From positions 72,844,678 to 72,908,677 of the forward strand of contig OX104134.1 of the NCBI GenBank assembly GCA_944470555.2: a DNA stretch of 64,000 nucleotides. The letters run 5' to 3'. Both the position numbers and the translations under genes were made by a program. Each line of letters opens with the position of its first letter. Position 1 is the stretch's first letter. A model generated the notes under the pieces. The model saw nothing but the letters and a program-made list of their open reading frames with translations. It searched no databases and was not told the DNA's origin. The stretch comes from Heterobilharzia americana (Eukaryota > Platyhelminthes > Trematoda > Strigeidida > Schistosomatidae). Positions 10,609-22,664 of the stretch are shown here, piece by piece.

Positions 10609-13590
10609 TCATCATCAACACAAGACTGGGCGTTACAGGATTACGGTACAATTTACCGCAGTTCATATCACCACATAAGGCGAAAAAGCACTAAAATGGA
10701 AAATAAAGACTAAAAAAAGAGGAAAGCAATCAGATGTGGTAGAAAGTTGTAACGGAGACCGAAGGGAGGAATAAGAAAATACGGGATTCAGCATAACGAG
10801 TAAGACGAAGATAATGTGTAGATACATTGTCCCCCACTAAGGTGGATTCTGACCCATACCACCTAGTCTATAGTCAGCAATTTTTGTTGTCCCGTGGACT
10901 CCAACCGGGTAATCTACATTTTTCTATACAGCTTGGATCAACAGCCAAAGACGTCAAGCAAGGATTTCACATTTTAGTCTGGGCACCTCTAACGCTTTTT
11001 CACCATGAATCTACTTCAAATAACATTGTATGAAGCGGCAGATGATAACTAGACATACGTAACACATGTCCCAGCCACGTCAGACAATAAAAATTCACAA
11101 CTGCATCAATTAACCATCCTCTCCCCCCTAAAACTCTACACTTGTCTTCGGCGTTGCTGACATGGCGATACTACGATACATGGCCTATGATGCGAAGGCA
11201 ATGGCTATCGGACACCTGGATCTTTCGCATGTAGACTACCTTTAGTGACCATTCTCCGCAGCCATATAGTAGAACAGAGTGAACCACAGCGTAATGCACT
11301 CGACTCTTAGTAGACAATCGGATATCACTCCCGGGCCGTAAATGGCTTAAGTGGCTGAAAGCCAATCGAGCCTTCTGTCTGTGTGCATTTATTTCTTCAG
11401 TAACTGACCAACCAGGGATGATTCAACTTCCCACGTAATTGAAGTGGTCAACGCACTTAACAGCTTCACTTTCTGTTGTTATACAAGGTACCACTGATGA
11501 CGAGTCCTGGGGCGAATATTGGGATTCAATTGGTGGGAAACGCATCCTGAACATTCTCAAATAGCCACTCAGGGGAACAGTAAACATCCTTGACGGACAT
11601 AACTCAGCCTAGTCTCTAACACCCCGTTGGCTGTTCGAGTAAACAGCCTTTAACAGAGTGATGTATTTAACTTGCATGCCTTTCATTGAGAGACACCCCC
11701 ATAAGACCTCTCAGTTGGCGGGGTTGAATACCGCCTTTGGGTCAAGAAAAACGTCTGGTGTCATGCTTTGTGTGTGTGCGTTTGTTCCAGAGCCTGGCCG
11801 AGTGTGAATATCTGGTTAATACACTCACAGCCAGGTTTAAAGTCTCCTTGATTTTCTCCGGTTTACTGTTCCGGAGCCTCACTTAGACGTCTAATGATCA
11901 TAGAGCCTAGAATGTTTGACACCTTCGTCTAACTTGATTCCTCTGTGGTCATCACAAGAGGACTTCTTACCCTTTTTAAAGACTGTGAAAATTGGTGATT
12001 GAGATCAGACCAAGGTGATCGTAACTGGCTCCCACTTACCAGTTAACACTCAGATTAATTTATCCACTAGTCCATCTAGCTCTGCTGCTCTCCCTCGTTT
12101 GAGGTTACCTGCAACTTTCTTGTCTTCTGTAGATATTGAGGGTCCTATCTCAATGCTTTATTTAGGATCCGACTAGAGGCTGGAGGCCAGGTGAACTGTC
12201 CCTCTAAGTATTCCGCCCATTTTCCTAGTCGCTCCCCCCCCCCTGCAAGTGGATCACAAATACATCCTCTTCCCACTCACCTTTCTGTCCTTGACCAGTC
12301 CAAGTAAATATCTACTGTTACTTATATCCGCTGCCTTTTCTGTCGCTATAGCCTTCGCTGTCCTCCACTGTACGTGGTCACTGCGTAGACTTTTTGTCAG
12401 TCTACACTTGAGTTGCATTCGCTATTTATTGTATTCAGAGCCTGCAGGGATGCCTAGGCGTGCATCCATTAATTCGGAAGAAGCTGACGAGATCCGATGG
12501 CCTTTTCTGACCACTGTCTAAGTGCCAGCCACGGTCTTTAACGCTGTTATTTCAGCAGACATTGGATGACGCTTGGATTCTTCTGGATGAGTGACATTTT
12601 CCTGTCCGGATAACAGTCCAGATAGTTGAAACCAGCATTTGCAGTGGCCTTATTGCTGTAGTTTCCTCACATCAGACGCAGACATGTGTAGTCGGACAAA
12701 TGCATGATCTAGGAGTAGTAATTTCTCACGATCCTCTCCAAGGACAAGTGATAGCAATGTGGTGTATTTGTGTCCACCACTGAGTTGAGGTCGGTGGGCA
12801 CCATATCAAACAATGTCTCCCTTGATATCTGAAGTTCATACTGGTAGGAAATAAACTGTTATCTGAGTTCACTAGTAACAGGTGATCGCCGTGATCTTTA
12901 CGTTTCGGCTGGGATTCCGAAAGTGCCATCCACCGAAGCGCCTTTCTATCTGACGTGCATGGAAATCAAATACTGATATTTCACCTCTTCCGGACTATCG
13001 TCAGTGGATGCGTAAGCATAGAATATAAAGAGACGAGTGTGAGTTTCACTATTTTGGAATCCTCATTGTGCTGTTTAGTCCAACAGTGGGTCTATGGCGA
13101 TTGCCCACTGGCATCCAGTGGAGCAGTGCACTTTATGTTTTAGCACATGATGCTATGCTTACATCTGCAAGATGGCAAGAACTTGTCATCGAATCTCCAG
13201 AAACTCGAAGGGTAAATTTCGAAGACTCACCACACTGACTGAGTGAGGTTATGTGAATAACTGCACTTGAGTTCTATTCATGTTTCTCACAAACACAACA
13301 CATTCGTGGCCCAAGATACTTTAGTTTTGACCAGTGAAGTTTGTTGACCGATTTGATTGAGGTAGGGTGGACATTGAAGGCTCTGGTGTGTAGTTCAGGG
13401 CGTTGTCTCAGGAGATCAGTGATGCTGTTCTGTGAACCGAGGTGGTTGTCAAGAGCTGCACAGCTGGAAGGAATTGAATATGATTTAGGACGATTGATTG
13501 GGAGACGTGAGGGAAGAATTAAAGGTGAAGATGTGGTATGTGGACAGCGATCTGGGGGATATTTAGAGTTGACTTAGTTGCTAGATTTCG
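10609..13590 (-). mobile_element. Degenerate RTE-like element, antisense to SIRT2 (copy RTE-1)
   Basis: The sequence aligns in reverse with copy 1 over its whole length. The 3' UTR begins at 10609 (CTCATCATCAACAC, the complement of the GAT-tailed end). The C-terminal block is at 10980-11230, the VHSVLLYGC box at about 11290, and the EN and linker at 12370-12940. An EN N-terminal segment at about 13190-13590 encodes an AFNVR motif. Stops and frameshifts are frequent throughout, so it is a dead copy. The 5' third is strikingly better preserved than the rest and matches 60105-60465. Confidence 0.82.
13205..13560 (-). repeat. High-identity 5' block of RTE-1 (pair of 60105-60465)
   Basis: About 350 bp that differ from 60105-60465 by roughly a dozen substitutions and one 2-bp indel. 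The flanking parts of the two elements are far more diverged. In the sense direction the block covers the EN start of an RTE-like element. Confidence 0.85.
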
Positions 13591-13804
13591 CCTACCTGCA
13601 TAACTTGAGTGACTTTTTGCAATATATATACATATTTCCGGTATTGCCTTTTGCTTCCAAGTTTTGTGATTACACTAGACACTGCTTTCGAGAGATTAAT
13701 TTGGTCTTCGTCGTAAAAATAGTCATGAAGTATCATGTATTCATTGGTAAACTTTATGAAGCATGTCTTGGTGCTACTGGTGGCTTAGTTTTTTCTTGTT
13801 TTAG

Positions 13805-13912
13805 AGTGATCTGTTGAGGTTGAAGGAGGAAAATGAAGTTGGTTTAGCTGCCACGCTTACTGAGGAAACTCTCATGAAGATATTTCACTGTGACCAGAAA
13901 ACGATGAATGAG
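13805..13912 (+). CDS. SIRT2: SIRT2-type deacetylase, penultimate exon
   Basis: A 36-codon exon, phase 0 at both ends, bounded by TTTTAG (13799-13804) and donor GTATTT (13913). It begins SDLLRLKEENE, which continues the LGWK of the previous exon just as SIRT2 continues with KELEDLVRRE. It goes on with an acidic helical tail ending in KIFHCDQKTMNE. The preceding intron is 4.6 kb and carries the tRNA-like repeat, the foldback element and an antisense RTE. Confidence 0.82.
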
Positions 13913-14531
13913 GTATTTGTTCCTTTTCTATTCACCACGTGATAGATTGGTCGCAGCATCAATTTAATCTAATTTCTTTTTTCTACTTTTTTTCTTGGCT
14001 AATGAAAGAATTTCCTTGACTGGTTTTTATTTTGATCAAACAATATGATCAAATTATTTGCTGTGAAACGTGTTTAGTATGTTGCAGCTGTTATAATTTA
14101 AAATTTTAAATATATTAAACTAGACCAGTGTCTTTCTTTTTGCGTTCACAGTTAGAGATTATAAAGATAACAATTTCATGTTGCTGACATATGCCGTAGG
14201 GTATGTGTAGGTGACGATACTCAGTGGTACTTTAATTGTTCTGTATTGTTCACTGCTTACTGATGATGATTTATTTTCGACTAATATATTGCAGAAAGAT
14301 TGAAATCTTCAGTATTCGAAGGTTCTCACCAGGTTCCTAAAATATAACGCCCAACTCACTAAAGCAAAGATTACTTGAAATTTTATTGAAAACTGCATTG
14401 AATCAAATCGTTATCCCAAGTTGTGTTACAAATCTTCCTAACACTGAAACATTGGAGAGATATGCCATAAATCAAACTGACTTTTTTACGCATATAAATA
14501 TGAGATAAAAATGAATATGTTCCCTAGCCAG
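13913..14531. other. Last SIRT2 intron, nothing else seen
   Basis: A 619-bp AT-rich intron with GT...AG borders. No repeat or RNA gene recognised. Confidence 0.6.
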
Positions 14532-14645
14532 TATGCCGTAGATGAACTTCCAGATTATGATTTTGTTGAATACGTCAATCAAGTAACTAAAAGAAGAGCA
14601 GAGAACAAATTTAGTGGGCTGACGAAAGACTATAGCTACATGTAA
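14532..14645 (+). CDS. SIRT2: SIRT2-type deacetylase, probable last exon
   Basis: After an AG at 14530-14531, a phase-0 frame of 37 codons and a stop encodes an acidic then basic tail (start YAVDELPDYDFVEY, end LTKDYSYM). The other AG, at 14525-14526, would stop at once, so this choice is supported by frame. The stop TAA overlaps a sequence that is also a strong splice donor (AT/GTAAGT at 14642), so a further exon is possible. A candidate poly(A) signal AATAAA lies at 14931-14936. The tail has no homologue that I recognise and looks lineage-specific. Confidence 0.7.
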   Translation, partial: YAVDELPDYDFVEYVNQVTKRRAENKFSGLTKDYSYM

Positions 14646-14879
14646 GTTTCCAACAACATCGAAGGGTTGCATGCTCAATTTTTCTAGTGTTGCATTAGAT
14701 ATGGTGCAACTTGAATTTCTTTCCTTAGATACTACATTTTTGAACAGGCAATCACACTAAGCATATAGATACAGACATTCATTTTCGAAATTTGTATGGT
14801 CAGATAGTGAACCTCGTACCTTCTTTCAATCTTGAACTGTGGTTGGTGTAATCCTTTCAGGAAAGGCTAGCGTACCTGT

Positions 14880-15113
14880 TGATATGTCCTGATGAAGAAC
14901 CACAAAGCGTTCATTAGCAAACTTGTAATGAATAAAAACCTAATATTTACCAGGCCTGATAAAGGAATAGTAGTTCTCACTGACAGAAGTGAATGTATGA
15001 ATAAGATGGATGATATTCCTGAAGACAAATCGAAAATTGCGGGAACAGAAGAATTGACTGTTTCTGAAAGTGCGACAGATTATTCCCACAGGCTGATATG
15101 TTACTATCAAGAC
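14880..15113 (+). mobile_element. Penelope-like RT N-terminal remnant (left part)
   Basis: The plus strand encodes NLIFTRPDKGIVVLTDRSEC followed by a DDIPEDKSKI segment, the N-terminal landmark of Penelope-type RT (a DKG...V...R..Y pattern). The SR2-like element at 15125 interrupts it. The sequence resuming at 18449 probably continues the same remnant. Confidence 0.7.
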
Positions 15114-15124
15114 TACAGGTACAT
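15114..15124 (+). repeat. Target site duplication, left copy
   Basis: TACAGGTACAT, identical to 18438-18448, abuts the AAT-repeat tail of the minus-strand SR2-like element. Confidence 0.88.
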
Positions 15125-15563
15125 TATTATTATTAGTCCCTTGGGTTCCTAATGGAACATAAGGCTTCAGTAGCACGTCTTTAATGCGCTCTGTTCTCTG
15201 AAGTCTTTGAACCTGGCCCCACGATAGCCCACAACCTCTCATTTCCTCCTCGCACGATCTCCTCCATGTCACCCTCACCTCGGACGCCCAACTCGTCGCT
15301 TCCCATCGGGGTTCCACTCGAGCAACTGGCTTGACGCGTGATGTCCCCAGTCGGCCTTCTCAGTGTATGCCCAATCCATCTCCACTTCCTTCCAGTGCAT
15401 ATTTGTTGGGTGATAGGTTCTTGGTTGGTTCGTTCCCAGAGCTCCTTGTTGCTTATTCCTTCTCGCCATCTGATCTTCAGCAGCGAGCCATTGTAGGCAG
15501 TTGTTGATGAATGTCTGTAGTTTGTCGGAAATGCCTTTCGTGACGCGCCAAGTCTCACAGCCA

Positions 15564-16817
15564 TCACATAGAAGCACTGACTTGACGTTGGTGTTGAAAA
15601 TCCGGATCTTGTTCCACATGCTGAGTGCAGTGCAGTACAGAAGATCTCCACACTGGTTTCAGGCTAATGAAAGCCTGTCTTGCTTTTCCGATTCTGGCCT
15701 TGACATCCTCGTCTGTGCCGCCTGTAGTTGAGACAGTGCTGCGTAGATAGGTGAAGGAGGTTACTTCCTTCAAGTTTCTCCCGTTGATGGTGACTGAAGT
15801 TTGTTGGTGGTGGTGGTGAGGTATCTTCATCACCTCTGTCTTCTCTATATTCACTTGAAGTCCCGTCTTCGCTGCCCTGCCTCTTCCGTCAACTTGTTAG
15901 TTTTGCCTGCAGATCTTCAAGTTTGTGTGACATCAGGCACAAGTCATCGGCGAAATCCAGATCTTCTCGATTCTTTCCCGTGGTCCAGCGTATCCCCCCC
16001 CTTCTCACAGCTCCTCACTGTTTGTTGCATGATCCAGTCTAGTCGACCACAATCAAGAACATCATGGGTGATAGAAGACAGCCTTGTTTCACTCCTGTCT
16101 TCACTTCAAAAGCATCACTGAGCTTCCCGTTGTGCTGTGAATTACTTGGCATGTGGCGTCTTCATATAGTTGTTGAATGAGGCTCATAAAGGTTTGTGGT
16201 ATTCCGTAGTATTGAAGCAGTTTCCAAATTACCCCTCGGTCGACGCTGTCAAAGGCCTTCTCAAAGTCGATGAAGTTGAGGTAGATAGTTGACTGCCATT
16301 CTATACTCTGCTCTATGATGACGCGAAGCGTTGCAATTTGGTCGGCACATGATTTGTACTTCCTGAATCCAGCCAGCCTGTTCCGGTCGCAATTTTGAAT
16401 CCAGCGCATCCTTTAATCTCTCCAGGATGATGCGGCCTAATATTTTGCTTGCTCTGGGTGGACAGGAGAGTGGTTCCGCGCCAGTTCTTGCAAACACTGA
16501 GGTCTCCCTTCTTCGGCAGTTTGACAAGGTAACCCTTCTTCCAATCACTAGCCAGATACCTTCGCTTCCTTCCAGACCTTCTGCAATAGTGGTGTGAGCA
16601 TGTCCGCTGTTGTCTCTGCGTCTGTTCTCAGTGCTTCTGGCGGGATTCCATCTGGTCCAGCTGCTTTCCCGCACTTCAGTAGCTTTACGGCATTCAGGAC
16701 TTCGACTTTTGCTGGGCGATTTATGTTCACTTGCAGTTCAGCGGCTGGGCTGCAGGTGGTATTTCTGGACGAAGTGGTGGTGGTCAATTCAAGAGCTTCT
16801 TGAAGTGGTCGGCCCAT
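15564..16817 (-). pseudogene. SR2-like reverse transcriptase (frame-broken)
   Basis: RT blocks in several frames: KAAGPDGIPPEAL (16548-16817), LAGFRKYKSCADQIATLR then NFIDFEKAFDSVDRG (16101-16409), and a thumb region with NGRNLKEVTSFTYLRS (15564-15854). I did not find an intact YADD box between the last two blocks. Confidence 0.75.
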
Positions 16818-17756
16818 TGTTTCCTTTGTTTCTCTTCTTTCGCAATTAAATTTCCGTCATCATCTTTTATTGGTTTCGTCTGCGTTGATCTCCTCCCAGA
16901 TACCAACCTGGTTATTTGATACAATGTCGTCAGGTCTCTCTTACCTGCAGTCTGTTCTGCTTCACTTGCCAGTGTTTCGTAGAAGTGTCTTTTGTTTTGC
17001 GTGCACCCTTCTTCACTTCTTTGTCCAGTGTAGTGTTTTGCACATTGTACTCAGTTCCACTTCTCGTTGTTCATCCTTGCATTGGTTTATCTTCTGCTTC
17101 ACCATCCTCCTCTCCCTCCTCTATCAGCTTCCATGTGTCCATCGAGATCCATTCCTTGTCTTGTCTTCTTTCTTCTTCCTTCCTAATACGGTTGTGCAGG
17201 TTTCTTCCCACATAGCTTTCAAAGACTTCTAGTGTTCTTCCACACAGGTTTCTTCAGGGATGTTGCTAGATATCTCTCATTTTGTCTTGATGATTGCCGT
17301 GAAGATTTCCTTCGTAGTTTCGTCCTTCAGTTTCCGAGTGTTGTACTTGAACTGTGACCTGTCCATCACCAGCTTCCTTGAAGGCTTTTAACTTGATTTG
17401 GAAGGTTCCTTGTACTAGAGATAGTGGTCTGAGCCAACATCTGCTCCTCTTCTTTACCTTGTGTCAAGTAGACTGCGTCTCCACTTTCTTCACATTGAAA
17501 TTAAGTCAATCAGATTTTTAGTGTGTCCTGGTGTGGTGTCTGGTGAAATCAACTCCATGTCGCTTTGTGGATATCCTTTTGCTTGAACACAGTGCCTGAC
17601 TCCAATCACCAAGTCGTTGATTGCACAGAATTCTGCAAACAATTCTCCATTCTCTTTCATTCCACCTAGCACTTCTCGACCCATGGTTAGTTCTCTTCGT
17701 GTGTTGTCCGCTCCCAGTTTGGCATTCGTGTCACCCAACCCATTAGAATTTTGATA

Positions 17757-18374
17757 TCACCAACTGAGATGGGGTCTTGTCCAGTGTTGATTGCAGTTGT
17801 CTGTAGAATTCCTCCTCCTTCTCTTGCTCTGCATTATTTGTAGGTGCGTGGTGTAGAATTGTATGATTGTGACTTTGCTTCCTTTGAGTTGAACCCTGCT
17901 GTTATGATCCTGGAGGAGATTGTTTCCCACTGAATGAGAACCTTTGATGCCGTTGGAGACATAATGATAGCCACTCCATAACTCAGTATGCTCGTGGTTG
18001 TTGTCTGGGTGACCGGAGTGGATAAATGACTCTGCAGTTGACAGTTTGGAGAGTCGACTTCCATTCCATCTGCTTTCGCAAGTTCCTAACACTTTAATGA
18101 GATAACTTCTCCTCTCGTTTGGAATCTGGACAGCCTTGGTGGGTTCAAACATTGTGCGGACATTCCATATCCCCACGTTTACTTCCGCTTCCATCGAGAG
18201 AAGACATTTGGCCAATTGGCTTTCCGAAGGCAGGCTTTCACCAACCGGCGTTATTTCGCCCCCCTGATTCCAGCGGGAATAATTTTGTTTTGATTTCCTA
18301 TATTTTGTTTGTGCTTTGAATGTTTTTAGCGGTTGTATTTGTTTTGCGGGTAGGGTTGCTATACGCATGTCCAA
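17757..18374 (-). pseudogene. SR2-like endonuclease N-terminal part (frame-broken)
   Basis: A 205-codon open stretch holding the start of the EN domain (EVNVGIWNVRTMFEP near residue 65, then CESRWNGS). The following EN piece is in another frame at 17490-17738 (GDTNAKLGADNTRRE). Confidence 0.75.
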
Positions 18375-18437
18375 CCTTCCCTGTTTACCCGGGCTTAGGA
18401 CCGGCTAGTACTAGTGAACTACTTAACCGAGCGAGGT

Positions 18438-18448
18438 TACAGGTACAT
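18438..18448 (+). repeat. Target site duplication, right copy
   Basis: TACAGGTACAT, identical to 15114-15124, directly follows the 5' end of the SR2-like element. Confidence 0.88.
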
Positions 18449-20569
18449 ACATACCAATATCATATTGTCTGGATTATATGAATAGGTTGGGGTACCATTA
18501 ACGTCGATTCTAGATATGTGAAACCCATTATACCATGCTGCAGCAAAGCAACAGTTCTCAAGTCTTTACACGAACAGATAGTTACGTAGAGTATGAAAGA
18601 TGTATTTGGACTTGTGGAAGACGTTGATTTCTAAGACAAAACTATTTTATTCTTTGGGTGTGTGGTTTATATTTGTGGGTGTCCCACCAGCTGAAAATTG
18701 CATATTTAAGCACTTTGTAAAACATCCTACACAGCTTATGTTTAATTTTTCACCACTTGTTTACTGATAAATATTTGATGATTGATACATGGTAACTTTC
18801 GAAGCACGTCACTGTCGTCTAACTGTTAGTTGCAATGATAAGTTTGAGCACTATTTATTCACACCAAAGTTGCTTATAATGCTTCCTAGCAAAATGCTTA
18901 ACATGAGTTGCTAACAGTACCTTGTTTCATCTTACATGTGAAATTCTCTCCCATATATGTCATCAAACTTGGCGGCATTATGAGCCCTGAATAACTAGGT
19001 CTTACTGTGGCAGATGAGTATGGTTCAATTTTTATCACGACTACTTTGATGAATTCACACTTCGATGCCAAACTATAGGTCGGTGCTCAGATGTTATCAA
19101 ACCTGGTGGCGAAACACGACAGAGTATCAAGAACTAGGGAACGTCAGGTCATTCTCATTCACTCGAAGCTGCAAATCATTTCCATGATTTTATAACTTCT
19201 TGCCTATGCTGTAGAGGTTTTCTAAAGTAGATATCACAATGGTTTTACTATAGCTTACAATTCCTTAGAATTATTGTTTACTGTTTCTGAACGAAGTGAC
19301 CTGTGTATTCCAGTCACACGTACTTTTTACAGTTTATGAAGTGAGTAGCTAATGATTTATTGTCCTTTGATTGTATCTGGTCTTCGTATATGCCATTCGT
19401 TTTGTTCGGACAATCAGAAATCTTCCAACAATTTAAATGACCGACATGCCGCTCCTAAGTTCGACTTAGGTATGCAGCGCGTCATCTTTTCATGATCGTT
19501 TTATGCATGAGCTTTTATTAGGAAGTTGTCAGTCACTTGTGGTTCCATCACACGATTCATCGACTTGAAGATGTTTCTCAGACAGATCCGGGTAATGTTT
19601 GCATCAACTAAATGGAGAAGACAAGTAGGATGTGATTAATGCATATGCAGGATCTGTCGACTTATATGCGGCAAACTAGCTTATGAAAACTAGTGACAAC
19701 AAGAGGCAGCGTTGCATTTAAAATTGCACATCTGTTAACTGAATAGTTACTCAAACAGGCTATGTGTAAAAACATTTAACAAGAAGAGAGCTAAGCCATA
19801 CCCGCTGCTGCACGCAACCGATCGTTTGTCCAGGTACTATCGTATTTGTAAGTATTTCACGCACCTTGATTTTTGTCAATAAACTCTCAAAGCTCCTAGT
19901 AAATGCACGTGGTAAATATATCACAGCTAAGTAGATTTTTGTAATCACTAGTTATAATACAAGCTACTTTCTGTAACAAAATTAAGGGTCTTGTTAAACT
20001 ATGTTGTTTCATGGATATGGAGGAGTGAATTCATTAAAAATCACTTTACGAGAGCCTGCATAACATTAACTTTGTAGTAACCTTCTTGGCACAAAAAATC
20101 TACAGAGTTTGAAATAAGTAAACGTTTCAAATATCTAAATAAACTACGGCGGCTTCAGTTTTGTAAGTTCTTTTAACGCATAAGCACCCGTCGGTTGTTA
20201 TCTGCCACTTCTGAGTCATCTTCGTATTAATCCGCAACAACACACCAGGAGTCCTTAGCTCAGCTGTCAATAGGAGAATGTGTTTGGCCATCCTTCCCTG
20301 AAATAATCTTATTTCCGCTTCCCAATAGGAAAACTGCTCATCTGAGCACTTTTTACCACATGTGTTTCCTTCCCTGCCTTTATTTAGACGTAAGTAAGGC
20401 ACCGACTAGTTTGGTTCTGGCCCACACTGTTGGACATAAGACTGGTCAAGTGTTAGGAACAGTAATACAGCTAGGTCTTAAAAATCGAACTCTCCAAATC
20501 TGAGTAGTGAAGCAAAGTGCAGTGCCACTATTCTCATCCACTACTTTACGCTGATTAACAGTGAATGAT
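18449..20569. other. Probable Penelope-like continuation, then no gene recognised
   Basis: The first 200-250 bp may continue the PLE remnant broken at 15113 (a DVFGLVEDVDF-like stretch near 18605), but this is weak. The remainder is AT-rich with short ORFs only. The longest is a 91-codon minus-strand frame at 20127-20402 (a few Cys, no recognised family), which I do not call a gene. Confidence 0.4.
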
Positions 20570-21060
20570 GTATACGGTTCCCTAGTCCTACGAGGTGTGC
20601 ACATATTATGCTAAAGTTACTAGGATTCAACCGAGAAAGTACTCAAGAAAATTAAATGACCGCGTCTCCATATATATAGAAATGTGCCTGACTAACCTCT
20701 ATTAGCTTAACTTGGTAGTCAGATTTGTGTATGGAAATAACCCAGCTATCTACACTGGACTTGAAGGCTTGTTCCCTCAAGTCCTAACATTCCAGAAAGG
20801 TCTGATAGATAGTAGTGAGGTAAAAACTAGTCCATATCATACAGTAAATTCCTACGTTATTTTGGGGATCCGAAGGTGAAGTTGTACTGCTGTCTGGAGG
20901 GCATATGACAGCCGTAAGATGTATCTCATGTGTGGCCAGCTGTACAATGCTAATGCTGCTCCTCCTGTTGGAAATGTAGGGGTATGGAAACGTAAACCCC
21001 AAACGTCAACCTTCTCTATGCCTGTCTCATCGCAGTTCTCTGATATGTGAGTAATACTAC
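20570..21060 (+). mobile_element. RTE 5'-region remnant
   Basis: The segment 20845-20965 aligns at about 70% by eye with 60840-60945, the 5' region of the degenerate sense RTE at 60.5-63.2 kb. No coding capacity remains. Confidence 0.5.
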
Positions 21061-21490
21061 ATGGATGCCTGCAATAAAAGCCCTACAACTTTATGCATCC
21101 TACCTTCAGTAACCATTTTAGCTGTAAAGGAGATGAAAAGAGATGTGCAAAAGTTGTTTTGCAGTGGTACTGTTACATCTTCCGGGGATCACAGATGATA
21201 TAAGTTGACAAATACCAAAAATCACTTTTGTAACTGAGCTAATATTTGCGACTATGAAGTCTCTTCGACTAGAAGCAACACGCAAATTTGATTAAGTGCC
21301 CAAAACAGTCTACCTCTTCACTCTCCATCCTTATACTAGGAGTCGGTGCAGCTCAGTTGTAGCGTTATCTTACATTTAGCAGATGTGAAACGTATTCCAA
21401 AGACATCCAGATCCTCAAGGCTTCACGAGTTCTGAAGACTCTGTATTTTGTTGGGGTATTTGTTGAAGAGGATTATATCCTGTGACTATA
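21061..21490. other. No feature recognised
   Basis: Unclassified sequence immediately outside the left end of the large inverted duplication. Confidence 0.4.
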
Positions 21491-22191
21491 GTGTACAGCA
21501 TTAAATGTCTGCATTTAGAGGTCCTAAGAGGCTTAAGACAACATAAAACCAGCAGTTGTTTACAAGCATTTCGCGTCGAGGAACAATCATCTCTTAAACT
21601 TTGATTACTATGTACTAGGTATGCAAGATGAAACGTTAAATTCATACACTAATAGTTTCCAGTCTCTAATGTCCAATGAGATGGAAAGAGAGCTATTAAC
21701 TTGTATTACTCCTTTAAGAAATTGTCACTACGATGGTTCAATTGCTCCGCATGTGTTATTCTCCACTACTTTAACCGCATTAGTAATAGAACTAGACTGC
21801 CGTTAATAGGTGGCTGTTTGTCATTCACCTCCACTGAACACATGACATATGATAGCTTAGTTCAAATCCCTGCAGAGGTGCGTCTCAGATAAGAACGTGC
21901 TGATCAGCACGTCTAGGGGTTGCTGGCATTCATTTCGGCTACAGCCAACCTTCTCTATGTTTTCTCCGACAGTCAGGTAGGAAGCAAAAGTATGTCATGG
22001 TTTTCATTCCTGTGAACATTCCCGATAATGACCTCACAGCCTTCACAGTTTTCCGAAAGAAATTTCATTACCCAGTCTTCACCTCAATTGCCTAACTACA
22101 TGATTTTTGGAAAGTGTCCCCGGTCAACAAGACAGATGCGGAGGCAAACCAACAACTCTTCGCACTTGTACAATGCTCGCGAGTATGAGGT

Positions 22192-22535
22192 TGTAGCGAC
22201 ACACACTTCCCCAAACTCAATGGCCTGGGGTTTGACGGCACCCAACATTGATGCTGACCTTGATAGTTTAACTGGACTCGCTGAGCTGAAGGCACCCGGC
22301 CAAGCATCCTCGCCATTTGGCACACTGTCGTGTTACGTTGCATTGCTCGTTTTCGACTCTCTAGCCAGTTAGTTGGAACGCATCGGTATTTTGGCATAAC
22401 CATCCAAATATACTATTCCATCCGACTAAGCTATCGTGTTCTTCCTTGGTCTCGTACTCGTGGGTACATAACAAGTTCGAATAATTAATGATTGGTCTTT
22501 GCGTCTGTCAAGTTCGCACCAGGACAAATCCTAAA
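22192..22535 (+). repeat. 5' LTR of element A
   Basis: Begins TGTAGCGACACACAC, matches 27098-27441 throughout, and ends just before the primer site. The terminus (...AATCCTAAA) is not the usual CA. Confidence 0.9.
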
Positions 22536-22536
22536 T

Positions 22537-22554
22537 TGGTGAGCCCGACGTGAT
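22537..22554 (+). promoter_or_regulatory. Primer binding site for tRNA-Trp
   Basis: TGGTGAGCCCGACGTGAT follows the LTR by one base. It differs at one position from the well-known tRNA-Trp primer site TGGTGACCCCGACGTGAT. A schistosome tRNA-Trp with a compensating base is likely but not checked. Confidence 0.8.
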
Positions 22555-22664
22555 CGCATATCCCGACCAATAACAAATATTGAATTGGTGAGCCTGTTCC
22601 ATTTTATATTTGTTTGTTGTCTTCCCTTCGACAACATTTATGTATCCATTTACTACACTTTCTC

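Larger units (their letters stand above)
15125..18437 (-). mobile_element. SR2/SjR2-like RTE retrotransposon, full-length insertion with coding damage
   Basis: A 3.3-kb minus-strand element bounded by an 11-bp target duplication. It ends in a short AAT repeat tail (at 15125) and keeps about 60 bp of 5' leader before the first ATG near 18374. EN is seen as VGIWNVRTMF (near 18215) and GDTNAKLG (near 17733), RT as KAAGPDGIPPEAL (near 16660) and NFIDFEKAFDSVDR (near 16260), and the C-terminal block as RKWRWIGHTLRRPTGDITRQ (near 15370). That block is the hallmark of schistosome SR2/SjR2 elements. Five or more frame breaks split the reading frame, so this copy cannot make a complete protein, yet both ends are intact. 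Confidence 0.88.

Noticed and set aside
11490..11520. CTGATGACGAGTCC...GGCGAA resembling a schistosome hammerhead ribozyme core
   Set aside because: The conserved CTGATGAG and GAAA cores and the flanking stems are missing, and the sequence is explained as the antisense of an RTE coding segment (compare 2065-2095).
20127..20402. 91-codon minus-strand ORF
   Set aside because: No recognised domain and no splice or promoter support; length is compatible with chance.
22092..22403. Minus-strand ORFs across the 5' LTR (repeated at 27082, 30822 and 37607)
   Set aside because: Recurs only because the LTR recurs; antisense to the LTR, with no conserved domain.
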